DNA of 64,000 nt from the NCBI RefSeq assembly GCF_001707825.1, contig NZ_LYBM01000013.1, positions 1 to 64,000 of the forward strand. The letters are read 5' to 3'. Under the pieces are notes generated by a model. It was not told the DNA's origin and ran no database searches. It saw only the letters and a list, made by a program, of their open reading frames with translations. Source of the DNA: Veronia pacifica. GTDB lineage: Bacteria; Pseudomonadota; Gammaproteobacteria; Enterobacterales; Vibrionaceae. Of the stretch, positions 18,748-28,635 are shown piece by piece. Both the position numbers and the translations under genes were made by a program. Positions within the stretch are counted from its first letter, which is position 1; each line of letters starts with the position of its first letter.

Positions 18748-19616
18748 AAACAAAAGCGCTACAATTTATTAAGGGAATAGCACTGGCTGGGTCATTACTT
18801 ACCACCTCAACGGCCATTGCAGAGCCATTGCGTATTATCAGCGCGGGTTCTGGTGTCACTGAGTTAATCTATGCTCTTGGTGCACAGGACAAACTGGTTG
18901 CTGTCGACCTGACAAGCCGAAGTTATATTGAGGGAGACAACATTCCTCAGGTTGGCTATCACAGGCAGTTATCTTCTGAAGGATTACTTGCGCTGTCCCC
19001 CACACACCTCATCGGGTCAGAAGCAATGGGCCCCAACAGCACACTGGATATACTCAAAGCCAGCGGTGTAACTGTCAGTACATTACCAGAAGGCCATACG
19101 CTGAAAGAGTTTAATCAACGTATAGACAGTCTTGCAGCACTGACAAACAAACAAGAAAAAGCTGAATTGATCAAGGCGGAAGTGTCATCACGAATGAAGG
19201 CACTGACTAAGGAAAAGCCCTCAAACCAGCCAAATGTTTTGTTCATGATGATGGCAGGAGAGCGAGCTACTCATGTTGCTGGTGATAAAACCACTATCAA
19301 CACAGTGATAGATCTCGCGGGTGGAAACAACCCAGCCGCAGCCAGTATCGACTCTTATAAAGCGTTGTCGTATGAAGCCATTGTCGACATGGGACCGGAA
19401 TATATCCTTATCTCAGAAAGAACATGGCGCGAAATGAACAACGCTGAGGCCGTATTAAATGCCTATCCATTACTGAGAGCAACACCAGCGGGAATGAAGG
19501 GGCGTATTCTTCCTGTTCCAACAGAGGCTATTCTTGGTGGCTTCGGGATTGAGAGCCTGAATCTTGCGTATTCAATGAACGAAATGTTCAGGAAAAATGC
19601 TGACGGATTGAAATAA
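18744..19616 (+). CDS. hutB: Periplasmic haem-binding protein HutB
   Basis: 290 residues with a signal peptide ending STAIAEP. Type III substrate-binding protein: RIISAGSGVTELIYALGAQD, SSEGLLALSPTHLIGS, NTVIDLAGGNN, and a final RILPVPTEAILGGFGIESL. HutB delivers haem to the HutCD inner-membrane ABC transporter. It is translationally coupled to exbD and to hutC. Confidence 0.92.
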   Translation: MKTKALQFIKGIALAGSLLTTSTAIAEPLRIISAGSGVTELIYALGAQDKLVAVDLTSRSYIEGDNIPQVGYHRQLSSEGLLALSPTHLIGSEAMGPNSTLDILKASGVTVSTLPEGHTLKEFNQRIDSLAALTNKQEKAELIKAEVSSRMKALTKEKPSNQPNVLFMMMAGERATHVAGDKTTINTVIDLAGGNNPAAASIDSYKALSYEAIVDMGPEYILISERTWREMNNAEAVLNAYPLLRATPAGMKGRILPVPTEAILGGFGIESLNLAYSMNEMFRKNADGLK

Positions 19617-20662
19617 TGAATATCGTGCATGGCAGGCGAGTGCCTGTGAAGTGGCTACTGATCATCTCAGGCTTTGCCTTGTATGTTGCAGTGGTCAGTT
19701 CGGTAACGCTGGGACCAATGGATATTTCCTTCGTTGACAGTCTAAAAGCACTGTTGCCGATGGAAACTTCGCTTCCTACGCACATCGAAGTGATTATACA
19801 GCAGGTTAGATTGCCAAGAACGCTACTGGCACTAAGTGTAGGAGCCATATTGGCAATGTGCGGTACTGTCATGCAGGGATTATTCAGAAATCCTCTCGCC
19901 GACCCCGGTATTATCGGGGTCTCAGCTGGTGCGTCTCTCGGTGCTGCGTTCGCTGTTATTATTTTCGGCAGTCTTGCCGCCGAGAGCGCTATGTTACTCA
20001 AGTTTGGTACTGTTCCTGTTTTTGCTTTTATTGGCGGAGCTGTCACCACACTTCTCATATATCGACTTGGCTCTGGACCAACAGGGACATCTGTTACCGT
20101 TATGTTGCTTGCTGGCGTTGCCGTCGCTGCACTCGCAGGAGCTGGCATCGGGCTAATGACCTACTTTGCTGATGATCAGGCACTGCGTGACTTTACAATG
20201 TGGACCATGGGAGCTCTGTCAGGTGCAAGTTGGCCCGGTTTAGTCCTCGCGTTTACGACCTTATTTATTCTCTTCTTCTGCTTTCGGAGGGATGCAGCAA
20301 AGCTTAATGCCCTATTACTGGGTGAAGCCGAAGCCCGTCACCTAGGGATCAATATCCAGTCATTGAAGCGAAATCTCATTATCCTCACGGCAATTGGTGT
20401 TGGTGTGACGGTGTCACTTTCAGGGATGATCGGATTTATTGGTCTCATCGTTCCGCATTTAGGGCGCATTTTCACTGGCCCAGATCATAGGAGTCTTCTT
20501 CCTGTTTCGATGATACTTGGCGCGCTGTTACTACTGATAGCTGACATGATTTCACGAACTATCGCGGCACCAATGGACATGCCTGTTGGTATTGTCACAG
20601 CAATTCTTGGTGCACCATTCTTTATCGGTCTTCTGGCTAAACAACGAGGAAGGTTACGCTGA
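19616..20662 (+). CDS. hutC: Haem ABC transporter permease HutC
   Basis: 348 residues of the FecCD/BtuC permease family, with about nine or ten membrane helices. Signatures include VRLPRTLLALSVGAILAMCG, GLFRNPLADPGIIGVSAGAS, LGEAEARHLGI and the IGFIGLIVPHLGRIF loop that contacts the ATPase. The start shares a base with the hutB stop (TAATG). A matS-like palindrome lies at 20405-20417 within the codons of GVGVTVSLSG. Confidence 0.94.
   Translation: MNIVHGRRVPVKWLLIISGFALYVAVVSSVTLGPMDISFVDSLKALLPMETSLPTHIEVIIQQVRLPRTLLALSVGAILAMCGTVMQGLFRNPLADPGIIGVSAGASLGAAFAVIIFGSLAAESAMLLKFGTVPVFAFIGGAVTTLLIYRLGSGPTGTSVTVMLLAGVAVAALAGAGIGLMTYFADDQALRDFTMWTMGALSGASWPGLVLAFTTLFILFFCFRRDAAKLNALLLGEAEARHLGINIQSLKRNLIILTAIGVGVTVSLSGMIGFIGLIVPHLGRIFTGPDHRSLLPVSMILGALLLLIADMISRTIAAPMDMPVGIVTAILGAPFFIGLLAKQRGRLR
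20405..20417. other. matS-like site 3
   Basis: GTGACGGTGTCAC, perfect consensus, inside hutC. Confidence 0.85.
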
Positions 20663-21426
20663 TGGCAGTTTCAGTTCAGGGATTGAGCCTGACTCTGGGT
20701 GGAAATGATATTATTTCTGATATCACAACACGTTTTCGAAAAGGCGAATTAACCATTATCCTCGGTCCTAACGGTACGGGAAAAAGTAGCCTACTGAAAT
20801 TACTCAGTCAGGAATGGAAAGGCAACGGGAGTATCTGTCTTCATGACAAAGATATTGACGAATGGACTCCACAAAATCGTGCATCGTTCCTGGGCGTTTT
20901 ACCGCAATCCAGCGATCTAAGCTTTGCCTTTAATGTACGTGAAGTGGTTGAAATGGGTGGACTGTCCTTATCTGTGAGCCAACAGGCTCTGGCCGAGATT
21001 GCTGATGAGTATATGGAAAAAACAGACGTTCTCCATCTTGCGGGACGTATTTACCCCACCCTCTCTGGCGGAGAGAAGCAGCGTGTTCATCTTGCCAGAG
21101 TGTTAACACAAATATCTCAGGCGAAGCATGACAAAATTCTGCTACTTGACGAACCTACATCTGCGCTCGACCTCAGTCATCAACACAAGACACTGCGACT
21201 TGCCAGAGAGATTGCATCCAGTGGTGGAGCAGTCATTGCTGTGATACACGATTTAAATTTGGCCGCTCAATATGCAGATAGGATTATCATGCTAAATGGT
21301 GGATTTATTATTGCGGATGGTGATCCAGACCAAGTGATAACCAGCGATATTATTCAACGTGTATATCGCTGGCCAGTGGATGTTTTTCGCCACCCCGAAA
21401 GGGGTCACCCTGTTGTTATGGGGTAA
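20662..21426 (+). CDS. hutD: Haem ABC transporter ATP-binding protein HutD
   Basis: 254 residues of the HmuV/FecE ATPase family. Walker A GPNGTGKSSLL near 36, signature TLSGGEKQRVHLARVL near 135, Walker B ILLLDEPTSALDL and H-loop AVIHDLNLAAQYAD. It is the last gene of the tonB operon (TGATG overlap with hutC). A small hairpin, ACCCC-GAAA-GGGGT, near its 3' end (21392-21405) may help end transcription; no T-run follows. Confidence 0.94.
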   Translation: MAVSVQGLSLTLGGNDIISDITTRFRKGELTIILGPNGTGKSSLLKLLSQEWKGNGSICLHDKDIDEWTPQNRASFLGVLPQSSDLSFAFNVREVVEMGGLSLSVSQQALAEIADEYMEKTDVLHLAGRIYPTLSGGEKQRVHLARVLTQISQAKHDKILLLDEPTSALDLSHQHKTLRLAREIASSGGAVIAVIHDLNLAAQYADRIIMLNGGFIIADGDPDQVITSDIIQRVYRWPVDVFRHPERGHPVVMG

Positions 21427-21448
21427 ATTGAAATATAGTTGGGCCACT

Positions 21449-23110
21449 TTATGTATTACACAGATCGGCCTCTTTCCTTATTGTATTTGTGACATTGTCA
21501 CTTATTAAATTGTAGGTATGACAAATCCCACAGTCCGAGATAAAGTCAGGATCGTGACTGACAAGCAATACACTCCCTTCATAGTCCCGAATAGCTCGTG
21601 ACAACATAATTTTCGAATCGATATCTAAGTGGTTGTCCGGTTCGTCCAATAGCAATATGGTTGGCTCTTTGCTGTTACTCATCGCTGCGAGCGTCAGTTT
21701 CATTCGTTCGCCTCCGCTTAAAGAGGAGACTTCTTTAAATACACTATCACCACGAAATCCAGCTTGAGCTAGGAAATGACGAGCATCTGATACGCTCACA
21801 CCGGGACACAACATACATAAGTTGTCTAGCATGCCCTTATCTGCATCAAGGACGCTGATGTTCTGGTCAAGATATAAAGTTGAAAGTGAGCAAGCTACCT
21901 CTCCACTAAGCGCTGAGTACTCCCCCCTTAACACTTTAAGTAGGGTCGATTTACCGCTTCCATTAGCGCCAGAAAGTAATAATTTTTGCCCACCTCTTAG
22001 TGACATTGTCACTTTGTTGGATGTGCCGTATGGCAGCCTGACATCATTAAGTATCACGACGTGATCTTTGTGATGCCAATAATTACCAAAGGCCAAATGT
22101 TGCTGGCAGATCTCTGCCTTGAGGCAGTCGAGCTTTTTCTTTTTTTCCTTCAACTTCAGCAACCGTTGATTATCTTTATTCTGTTGGTTCCCACGTCGCG
22201 CCTCTGCTGAATTTTTCATATAACCCATTAGCATCTTTCCGTGAGACGAAGATTTCACTCTCTTATTTCCCGCCTTTTCACGCTTTTGCGCTTTTTCCTT
22301 GTTATCTTGCAGTTGTCGCTCAGCTCTCTTACAGGCTTTATCGGCGTCCAAACAGCGCTTTTCAAACGCATCCTGCTCTATTTTTCGCATAGCGATATAG
22401 TCACTGTAAGATCCCGAGTATTTTCGAATACCCATATCATCGAGATGAAGGATCTCATCACAGTGTTCCAGTAGGAGCCTGTCATGACTAATCAACAAAA
22501 TCTTCCCTTCATAGTTTTTTATCTTGTTGATCAGCCAGTGCTTGGCATCAATATCTAGGTGATTAGAAGGCTCATCTAAGACCAATAAGCTCTTACTTGA
22601 CTCAAATTGCTTCCATAAGCCTAGAATAGTTCTTTGCCCGCCACTCAATGAGGACATTGGTGTAGTCATTGCGCAGCTTTCCAATCTGAGTTCAGTCAAC
22701 AAATCATCAATATGCTCCCTCACGGACCAGTCATCAGCAATCATTTCAAAGTCAGAAATATCGCAACTGCCCTGCTCTATTCGTCTCAAAGCATCAAGCT
22801 TCTGGTTTACGCCGAGGAAGTTAGCTAGCGTCAATTCGGCGTATTTCTTACTGTCGCCGCCATCAGTAACAGACACAGATTGCTCGTAGTCATGGAACTG
22901 CGCTGAGTAACCACATTGTTGTGGACGAATAACAGTACCTGATATGGGTTGCTTTTCTCCAATCAGCAGTTTGGCGACAACAGATTTACCGCAACCGTTT
23001 CTTCCTACCAGGCCTGTCAGTTTTGCGTTGAGTGAGAAATTTAAAGGTGGAAATAGTGATTCGCCATTTTCAAATTGAAATGTAACATTCTGAAAAATAA
23101 CTAATGGCAT
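21449..23110 (-). CDS. ABC-F family ATPase
   Basis: 553 residues with two ABC domains and no membrane segment. Walker A motifs GLVGRNGCGKS near 34 and SGANGSGKSTLL in the second half; signatures SSLSGGQRTILG and SSLSGGERMKLTL; Walker B ends LLVLDEPSNHLDID and LLLDEPDNHLDID. A Lys/Arg-rich linker joins them. ABC-F proteins act at the ribosomal E site, either as translation factors (Uup, YheS, EttA) or as antibiotic-resistance factors. The short linker and divergence from Uup prevent a firmer assignment. It carries two matS-like sites (21489 and 22000). Confidence 0.88.
   Translation of the reverse strand: MPLVIFQNVTFQFENGESLFPPLNFSLNAKLTGLVGRNGCGKSVVAKLLIGEKQPISGTVIRPQQCGYSAQFHDYEQSVSVTDGGDSKKYAELTLANFLGVNQKLDALRRIEQGSCDISDFEMIADDWSVREHIDDLLTELRLESCAMTTPMSSLSGGQRTILGLWKQFESSKSLLVLDEPSNHLDIDAKHWLINKIKNYEGKILLISHDRLLLEHCDEILHLDDMGIRKYSGSYSDYIAMRKIEQDAFEKRCLDADKACKRAERQLQDNKEKAQKREKAGNKRVKSSSHGKMLMGYMKNSAEARRGNQQNKDNQRLLKLKEKKKKLDCLKAEICQQHLAFGNYWHHKDHVVILNDVRLPYGTSNKVTMSLRGGQKLLLSGANGSGKSTLLKVLRGEYSALSGEVACSLSTLYLDQNISVLDADKGMLDNLCMLCPGVSVSDARHFLAQAGFRGDSVFKEVSSLSGGERMKLTLAAMSNSKEPTILLLDEPDNHLDIDSKIMLSRAIRDYEGSVLLVSHDPDFISDCGICHTYNLISDNVTNTIRKEADLCNT
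21489..21501. other. matS-like site 4
   Basis: GTGACATTGTCAC, perfect consensus, near the 3' end of the ABC-F gene. Confidence 0.85.
22000..22012. other. matS-like site 5
   Basis: GTGACATTGTCAC, identical to site 4 and 511 bases away in the same gene. Confidence 0.85.
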
Positions 23111-23471
23111 AGCGCCTCCTTATCGAAATAAGTAGGGCTGTGGGCAGCATGTGCTCTATACAGAGAATGAACAGGCAAGTGCCTGAAAACAGATATGAGA
23201 TAGATGTGGTTTACGCCCACCAAACCCTAAAAAAACTAAAAATGAATTAGATTGTAAGGGGTTAGCAAATCATTTAGGCGTAAACTCCGTCATCAGAAAG
23301 TGAGTGTATTTCTCCACACCAAATCACTGATTACAATTAATACGCGATATTTCTGAGTCTCACCTCACGTTTTGATGAGTCTTTGGGTATACATCAGGTC
23401 GTAATCGTACTGACACTGGCATTGTGATGTCGTATATTCTGCATACGGTATCTATGTATCTGGGGCGCGTT
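23111..23471. other. Divergent intergenic region
   Basis: About 360 bases with promoters for the ABC-F and oxidoreductase genes. GTTTACGCC (23209-23217) and its complement GGCGTAAAC (23277-23285) form a widely spaced inverted repeat. No small gene is supported. Confidence 0.3.
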
Positions 23472-24500
23472 ATGATTCGTACAGGATTAATTGGATTCGG
23501 AGTCTCTTCCACAATATTTCACATACCCTTTCTCTCTGCCCTATCAGAGCTTTCTATCACCGCAGTCGTGAGTAGTAGACCTAATGAGGTTGAAGCCGTA
23601 CTGCCAACTGCAAGTTGTTACTCCACGATAGAAGAGATGCTGCTTAAGTCTGAGCTCGACCTGATCGTTATTACTTCCCCCAATGATACTCACTTCAATT
23701 ACGCTAAACAGGCTCTGGAGTCTGACTGCCATGTGCTTGTGGAAAAGCCTTTTGTTATTCGTTCTGGCGAAGGCCTTCAGCTTATTAAAATTGCAAGGGA
23801 AAGGAATAAAATCTTATGTCCTTTTCAAAATCGTCGCTGGGACGGCGATTTCCTGACTGTTAAATCACTTATTGAGTCGGGTGAGCTGGGGTCAGTACGG
23901 CTATTTGAATCGCATTTTGATCGCTATCGACCAAATGTTTCAGGTCGCTGGCGAGAACTACCGGGTGCAGGAACAGGTATGCTTTTTGACCTCGGTTCTC
24001 ATTTAATCGACCAAGCACTTCTCCTTTTTGGTGATCCATCTGCTATTTCTGCCCGTTCTCATGCCATGCGACCGGAATCACAAGCGGTAGATTATTTCCG
24101 TGTGGTACTCCATTACTCCGATAAAGAAGTCATTCTTGGTTCAAGTCCGTTTCGTTCCGGACATGGCCTTAGATTCGAGGTACAAGGAACTATCGCCACT
24201 TTCACCAGCTACGGTGTTGATATTCAAGAAAAGCAACTAAGAGCGGGTTTGAGTACCTCAGCTCCTGATTTTGGTGTCCAAAATCATCCAGGCACAATAG
24301 AAGTTGGCGATGGTAAAGAAACCAGAGATATCGCACTTGAACGTGGCTGTTATTCCGAGCTTTTCGCTAGATTGGCTGAAGCTATTATCGATGGAAAACC
24401 TTCACCGATAAATGCTGAGGATGCGACTAAGGTTATATATGCCATTGAGCTTGCACAGCACGCTGCAGATACGGGGAAAGCGCACCGTTGGGAGTTTTAA
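23472..24500 (+). CDS. Gfo/Idh/MocA-family NAD(P)-dependent oxidoreductase, YdgJ-like
   Basis: 342 residues from the ATG at 23472, where the Rossmann strand starts at once (MIRTGLIGFGVSSTIFHIPF); an ATG at 23427 would add 15 unlikely residues. The family EKP motif is in HVLVEKPFVI near 98. The catalytic-domain helix DLGSHLIDQALLLFGDP resembles E. coli YdgJ. Members oxidise or reduce sugars and polyols such as inositols. It stands alone, so no substrate can be inferred. Confidence 0.87.
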   Translation: MIRTGLIGFGVSSTIFHIPFLSALSELSITAVVSSRPNEVEAVLPTASCYSTIEEMLLKSELDLIVITSPNDTHFNYAKQALESDCHVLVEKPFVIRSGEGLQLIKIARERNKILCPFQNRRWDGDFLTVKSLIESGELGSVRLFESHFDRYRPNVSGRWRELPGAGTGMLFDLGSHLIDQALLLFGDPSAISARSHAMRPESQAVDYFRVVLHYSDKEVILGSSPFRSGHGLRFEVQGTIATFTSYGVDIQEKQLRAGLSTSAPDFGVQNHPGTIEVGDGKETRDIALERGCYSELFARLAEAIIDGKPSPINAEDATKVIYAIELAQHAADTGKAHRWEF

Positions 24501-24604
24501 GGAATGAAATCATTATTTTGATAGACCTTTAGGATTTTTCGCCGTTTGTTTGATCATTTTATGATTAGATATATAGTTATAGTGCGTTAAATGATTTAAA
24601 TAAA

Positions 24605-24621
24605 TGGACCATTAAGGTCCA
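24605..24621 (-). terminator. Terminator of the ChrA gene
   Basis: Stem TGGACC / GGTCCA with an ATTAA loop lies 14 bases after the chrA stop; on the minus strand it runs into TTTATTTAAAT. Confidence 0.6.
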
Positions 24622-24634
24622 CCTATTCCGATAA

Positions 24635-25798
24635 CTACAGAATCATAGAAAAAACCAGCTTATACACCAGCATCGCAGCCAGTAACCAAAACACTGAAAA
24701 CTGATATTTACGCATGATGAGGAATGCAATCGACACAACGACGATATCACTAATGTTATTTACCGCACTTATCCATACAGGTTGGTACAGTGCCGCCAAC
24801 AGTAACCCAACCACTGCAGCGTTGATTAAGGTCACAGCCCCTGCGAATGCCGGATTCAGCATAACTTTCTGCCATACCGGCATTGCAGCGAAAAGTAGCA
24901 AAGCGCCCGGGAGAAAGATTGCGAGCGTAGCAATAAAACTGCCGAGATACGGATCGACGCCTTGAAACGATGCCCCGACATAACTGGCAACAGTGAACAT
25001 AGGGCCAGGAACTAATTGTGCAGCAGCATATCCCTCAACGAGTGCAGTACCAGTTACGCTGTCACCTATTATTGGCTGTAAAAGTGGTAATACGACATGA
25101 CCACCACCAAAAACAAAACTACCAGCCTGATAAAAGTAATGAAACACGTTCACCGGGGAAGAAGATGGAAGTAACACGGGTAAGATAAGTAGCAGAGCAA
25201 AAATGATGAACAGTGGTATGGTCAGCGATGAAGATACTGAAGACTTTCTTTCGCTCTCAGAACTCTTGGGTTTCTTTGATAAGAAAAGTGCTCCGACAAC
25301 ACCACACATTATGATGGGCATCAGCTGTGCAACTAGGCCGCTTTGCCAGAGGATCCAAACTGCCGTCAGTATACACGCCGCAACAGTAGCAAAGCTGTGA
25401 ACAAACTTTTTACCCATGGTCCATATCGCATCGGCGACCACGACCACAGCGAGTAATTTTGCAGCACCGATCGACATTACAAGCCAAGGAGCATCACCTG
25501 ATGTTGATGAGGTTGATACAGCTAAAAGGGTTAACAAAACAGCAGAAGGAAGAGTGAAACCGATAAAAGCCATCAGTGCCCCAGAAAACCCTGCCCTGTT
25601 ATGGCCAATATACATTCCCATCTGACTGCTCGCCGGGCCCGGCAAAAACTGACACAGGCTTAATGCACTGGCAAATTCCTCATCAGAAAGCCACTTTCTT
25701 TTATCAACAAATTCTCTTTGAAAATACCCTATGTGAGCAACCGGACCACCGAAGCTCATACAACCTAATAGTAAGAAGCGATAAAACACCTCAAACAT
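24635..25798 (-). CDS. chrA: Chromate transporter ChrA (CHR family)
   Basis: 387 residues, the two-domain long CHR form with about ten membrane helices. The two diagnostic repeats are visible: FLLLGCMSFGGPVAHIGYF at the start and SFVFGGGHVVLPLLQP in the second half, together with LSLCQFLPGPASSQMG and AAQLVPGPMFTVASY. Characterised members export chromate in exchange for sulfate or drive its efflux; many are uncharacterised. No chrB or other metal-resistance gene lies nearby. Confidence 0.88.
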   Translation of the reverse strand: MFEVFYRFLLLGCMSFGGPVAHIGYFQREFVDKRKWLSDEEFASALSLCQFLPGPASSQMGMYIGHNRAGFSGALMAFIGFTLPSAVLLTLLAVSTSSTSGDAPWLVMSIGAAKLLAVVVVADAIWTMGKKFVHSFATVAACILTAVWILWQSGLVAQLMPIIMCGVVGALFLSKKPKSSESERKSSVSSSLTIPLFIIFALLLILPVLLPSSSPVNVFHYFYQAGSFVFGGGHVVLPLLQPIIGDSVTGTALVEGYAAAQLVPGPMFTVASYVGASFQGVDPYLGSFIATLAIFLPGALLLFAAMPVWQKVMLNPAFAGAVTLINAAVVGLLLAALYQPVWISAVNNISDIVVVSIAFLIMRKYQFSVFWLLAAMLVYKLVFSMIL

Positions 25799-26307
25799 TC
25801 ATACCTCCTGTATTCGTGATCTCCTATCAAGGCATTCGAAGAAGAGGCAACTGAACGTCGACTCGATGTTCTGCCTATGCGCGCATTTAACAAGAAAAAT
25901 GTTGTTTTGCATTGCAGTGGAATGGTCTAGGAAAGGAAAAACACTCTGATGTAAAAATGATAGTTAACACATTAATATGCCTCACTAAAATGACAACTTC
26001 ATTACAAACTTAGATTCCTCCCCATGCTCAAAATATTTCGTTACACAGATTGGATTTTTGTTTCCATGAGGAAACGATGAACTCTCAGTCTGATAACATT
26101 TTAGATATGGTGAAAACTCAAACTGTAAGTTAATTTCACAACACTGTCATGGTATTCCATTTAAGAATATCATGTAAGTAAGTGTGTAAACACTTTCAGT
26201 ATGATTGTCACAAATCATGAAGCGTTTCTTTCATACTTAAATGAAAGTATCGAAGAGTTGCTCTGCTTTGTATGTCAGAACGCTGAGACTCAGAGAAGGA
26301 ATTCAAT
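25799..26307. other. Divergent intergenic region
   Basis: 509 AT-rich bases between chrA and the LysR-type gene. CTTTCAT-ACTTAA-ATGAAAG (26229-26248) is a 7-bp inverted repeat in the expected position for a LysR-type or other operator. No small gene is supported. Confidence 0.35.
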
Positions 26308-27201
26308 GTGAAAAAAGGAACGCTTGATCACTTAGAGCAGTTAGTAGTGTTTACCATGCTGGCTAAAGAACAGCATTTTACCCGGGCTGGTAATCGACTC
26401 GGTATATCTAAATCTCAGGTAAGCAAGCAAGTACGCGCACTGGAAGATAGGCTGGGTATTCCTCTGGTAAATCGAAATACCAGATCAGTATCACTTACTG
26501 AAACAGGGATACAATACGCCGCACATGGTATTAAAATCTTGCAGCTTTTTGATGAAGCTGAATGCTCTGTTCAACGTTTCGAGCAAACCGAGACGGGTAA
26601 TATTGACCTTTACCTAGACGAGAATGTGACTCTCCAGCAAGCCATGGCACTAACCTCCCCTTTTCAGACTCAATATCCCGATGTTCGTTTTCATTTTATA
26701 AGACAAACACATCGCCACGAGTTCGACCCTATTTTCCACCTTGCCGTGTTACCGTCACCACCATCCTCAGTGAAATCATTACGCCTCACTCGTTACCCTC
26801 TTCGCTTGGTTGCATCAAAGAAATACATCGATAAAAATGGCAGGCCAAAATCACACGCTGATTTATCACAATTTAATTGTATTGCCACCCAATCAAGACA
26901 AGCTTCGATCCAACAGGGTTGGAGGACAAGCCAACACGAAAAAATGAAAGCGCTATTTGTCGAGGGAAATATTAAGCTGGAAAATTGTGAAGATGTATTA
27001 ATCGCGGTAGAACAACATTGTGGAATTGGTTACCTACCCGCTCACCTCGTTAACGAAAAAATTAGAGAGGGCCACCTGGTGAGCCTATTAGATGAATTGA
27101 CGAACACGTCAACGTCATCGCTTTATCTGATTTATCCAGACACTCAAGATATTCCGAATGTCTGCGAAGCCTTCATAAATTTTCTAATCAACCAATTGTG
27201 A
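26308..27201 (+). CDS. LysR-family transcriptional regulator
   Basis: 297 residues with a GTG start after AGAAGGA. The winged helix-turn-helix spans about 5-65 (LEQLVVFTMLAKEQHFTRAG, GISKSQVSKQVRALEDRLGI, VNRNTRSVSLTETG). The effector domain is normal in length. No target can be named: the divergent neighbour chrA is more than 500 bases away. Confidence 0.9.
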   Translation: MKKGTLDHLEQLVVFTMLAKEQHFTRAGNRLGISKSQVSKQVRALEDRLGIPLVNRNTRSVSLTETGIQYAAHGIKILQLFDEAECSVQRFEQTETGNIDLYLDENVTLQQAMALTSPFQTQYPDVRFHFIRQTHRHEFDPIFHLAVLPSPPSSVKSLRLTRYPLRLVASKKYIDKNGRPKSHADLSQFNCIATQSRQASIQQGWRTSQHEKMKALFVEGNIKLENCEDVLIAVEQHCGIGYLPAHLVNEKIREGHLVSLLDELTNTSTSSLYLIYPDTQDIPNVCEAFINFLINQL

Positions 27202-27247
27202 TGGATGAAACGTGACACTGTATCTTTTTATAACCAGCACAAGAAAA

Positions 27248-27278
27248 AAAGGCCATGTGACGTTGTCACATGGCCTTT
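27248..27278. terminator. Perfect bidirectional terminator containing a matS-like site
   Basis: A 14-bp perfect stem (27248-27261 with 27265-27278, GTT loop) has an A-run on the left and TTT on the right. It sits between the convergent LysR and acyltransferase genes. Its apex is GTGACGTTGTCAC, a perfect matS. Confidence 0.88.
27257..27269. other. matS-like site 6
   Basis: GTGACGTTGTCAC, the only intergenic copy; it forms the top of a terminator stem. Confidence 0.85.
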
Positions 27279-27306
27279 GCAGATAGCTTTCGTTTAATTA
27301 TCTATT

Positions 27307-28416
27307 TTAATGAGCCTTTTTTTCCGCAGGTATTGCGTACATCTGACGAACAATATCCGAGATTCCGTTTGGCATTGTGCTTAGTTTGCTGGCAAACAAC
27401 TCTTTGTCATGTGAGGTTACTGATTCATGGTCGATGTCAGCCGCAATATAATTATTTGGAAAGAGTTTATAGTTGGCGCAAATCTGGCGGTCTATTTCTT
27501 CAGCAAGGTCTGCAGGACTATCGATATCACCAGAGATGACACTGCCAAACGCCACATGAATCTTTCTTTTGTGGCCGACAATACCCTGTACAATACTCTC
27601 GATGTCTTCAAACTCACCCTTCTCGTATTCACCATCGACTGATTTTTGGTGCAGTTCGTTAGCCTTGGCCAAATCACAAGGGTCATTTTCATAACTGATA
27701 GATACAGGCACAATATTCAACGACGCAATGTACTCTGAAAAACTCTCTTTTCGGCGGCGTCCCTCTACATGGAACATTTTTAGGATCGCAGGATCAGTTT
27801 TATCGTTTCCGTCTTTCGCACGCCCCTCTTTTTGCGCAATCCATATGGACTGTTTTTCGTCCAGCGAATGCTTAATATAAGAAGATAATTGTCCAAGCGC
27901 TTTCATCATTTCACGAGGACCTTTTGCAGAGCGTTTCACAATAAAACTCTTGTTAAGCTTCATTAATTCAGTAGCACATGGCTTTTTCAATAAATTATCG
28001 CCAATCGCAATCCTTACTGTATCCCTTCCCTCTAAATGGAGACACCAATTAACCATTGCAGGATCCATCGCGATATCTCGGTGATTTGAGACAAACAAAT
28101 AGCCTTTGTTAGGATCAAGCTTATCCAGTCCGCTATATGTCAAACCGTCAGTCGTTGAGCTAATCATCGCTCGCATGTATTTGGCAACCTGGAGTTGCAC
28201 ATCATTAATCGTCTGAATCTTTGACCATCTCATCTTCAGATACTGCTTAAGTAGCAGTTCTCCAAACCACGGAAAATGTCGGACAAGTACTGGAAAGCGA
28301 TATGTTAATATTGCGGTGATAAATTCTTTATCGTCAATCAATCTATGAAGTGCTGGAGAGACTTCCTCGTCGTTATAAGGACGAATGTCGAAATAGGTAT
28401 CGTTTTTAGAATGCAC
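27307..28416 (-). CDS. PlsC-like glycerolipid acyltransferase
   Basis: 369 residues. The catalytic block FVSNHRDIAMDPAMVNWCL (about 115-135) resembles the NHxxxxD motif of lysophosphatidic-acid acyltransferases, and IAQKEGRAKDGNDKTDPAIL carries the EGR substrate-binding motif. No clear membrane helix is seen, suggesting a peripheral inner-membrane enzyme. The family transfers acyl chains to glycerophospholipids or related acceptors; the exact acceptor is unknown. Divergent from a cupin-type regulator gene. Confidence 0.82.
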   Translation of the reverse strand: MHSKNDTYFDIRPYNDEEVSPALHRLIDDKEFITAILTYRFPVLVRHFPWFGELLLKQYLKMRWSKIQTINDVQLQVAKYMRAMISSTTDGLTYSGLDKLDPNKGYLFVSNHRDIAMDPAMVNWCLHLEGRDTVRIAIGDNLLKKPCATELMKLNKSFIVKRSAKGPREMMKALGQLSSYIKHSLDEKQSIWIAQKEGRAKDGNDKTDPAILKMFHVEGRRRKESFSEYIASLNIVPVSISYENDPCDLAKANELHQKSVDGEYEKGEFEDIESIVQGIVGHKRKIHVAFGSVISGDIDSPADLAEEIDRQICANYKLFPNNYIAADIDHESVTSHDKELFASKLSTMPNGISDIVRQMYAIPAEKKAH

Positions 28417-28635
28417 GTTCTTTCACTTATTTTATTGGTTCCGCACCATTGTACGCAGTAATTGGACTCGTCTCATTTATATAAGACCTGAAACCTTACT
28501 GGTTGGAGGTCTTATATTACATTGTTATTGAATTTGCACGAAATGTGAACATTCAAATATTGGAACGACGCTAATGCTTGATCTGGGCAATAAAACTGCA
28601 GAGTATGTGCAGCTCACTCATCTGAGAGATAGAAC

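Noticed and set aside
25876-25900. GCGCATTTAACAAG as a dif site
   Set aside because: Only part of one XerD-like arm fits; the central region and the XerC arm do not.
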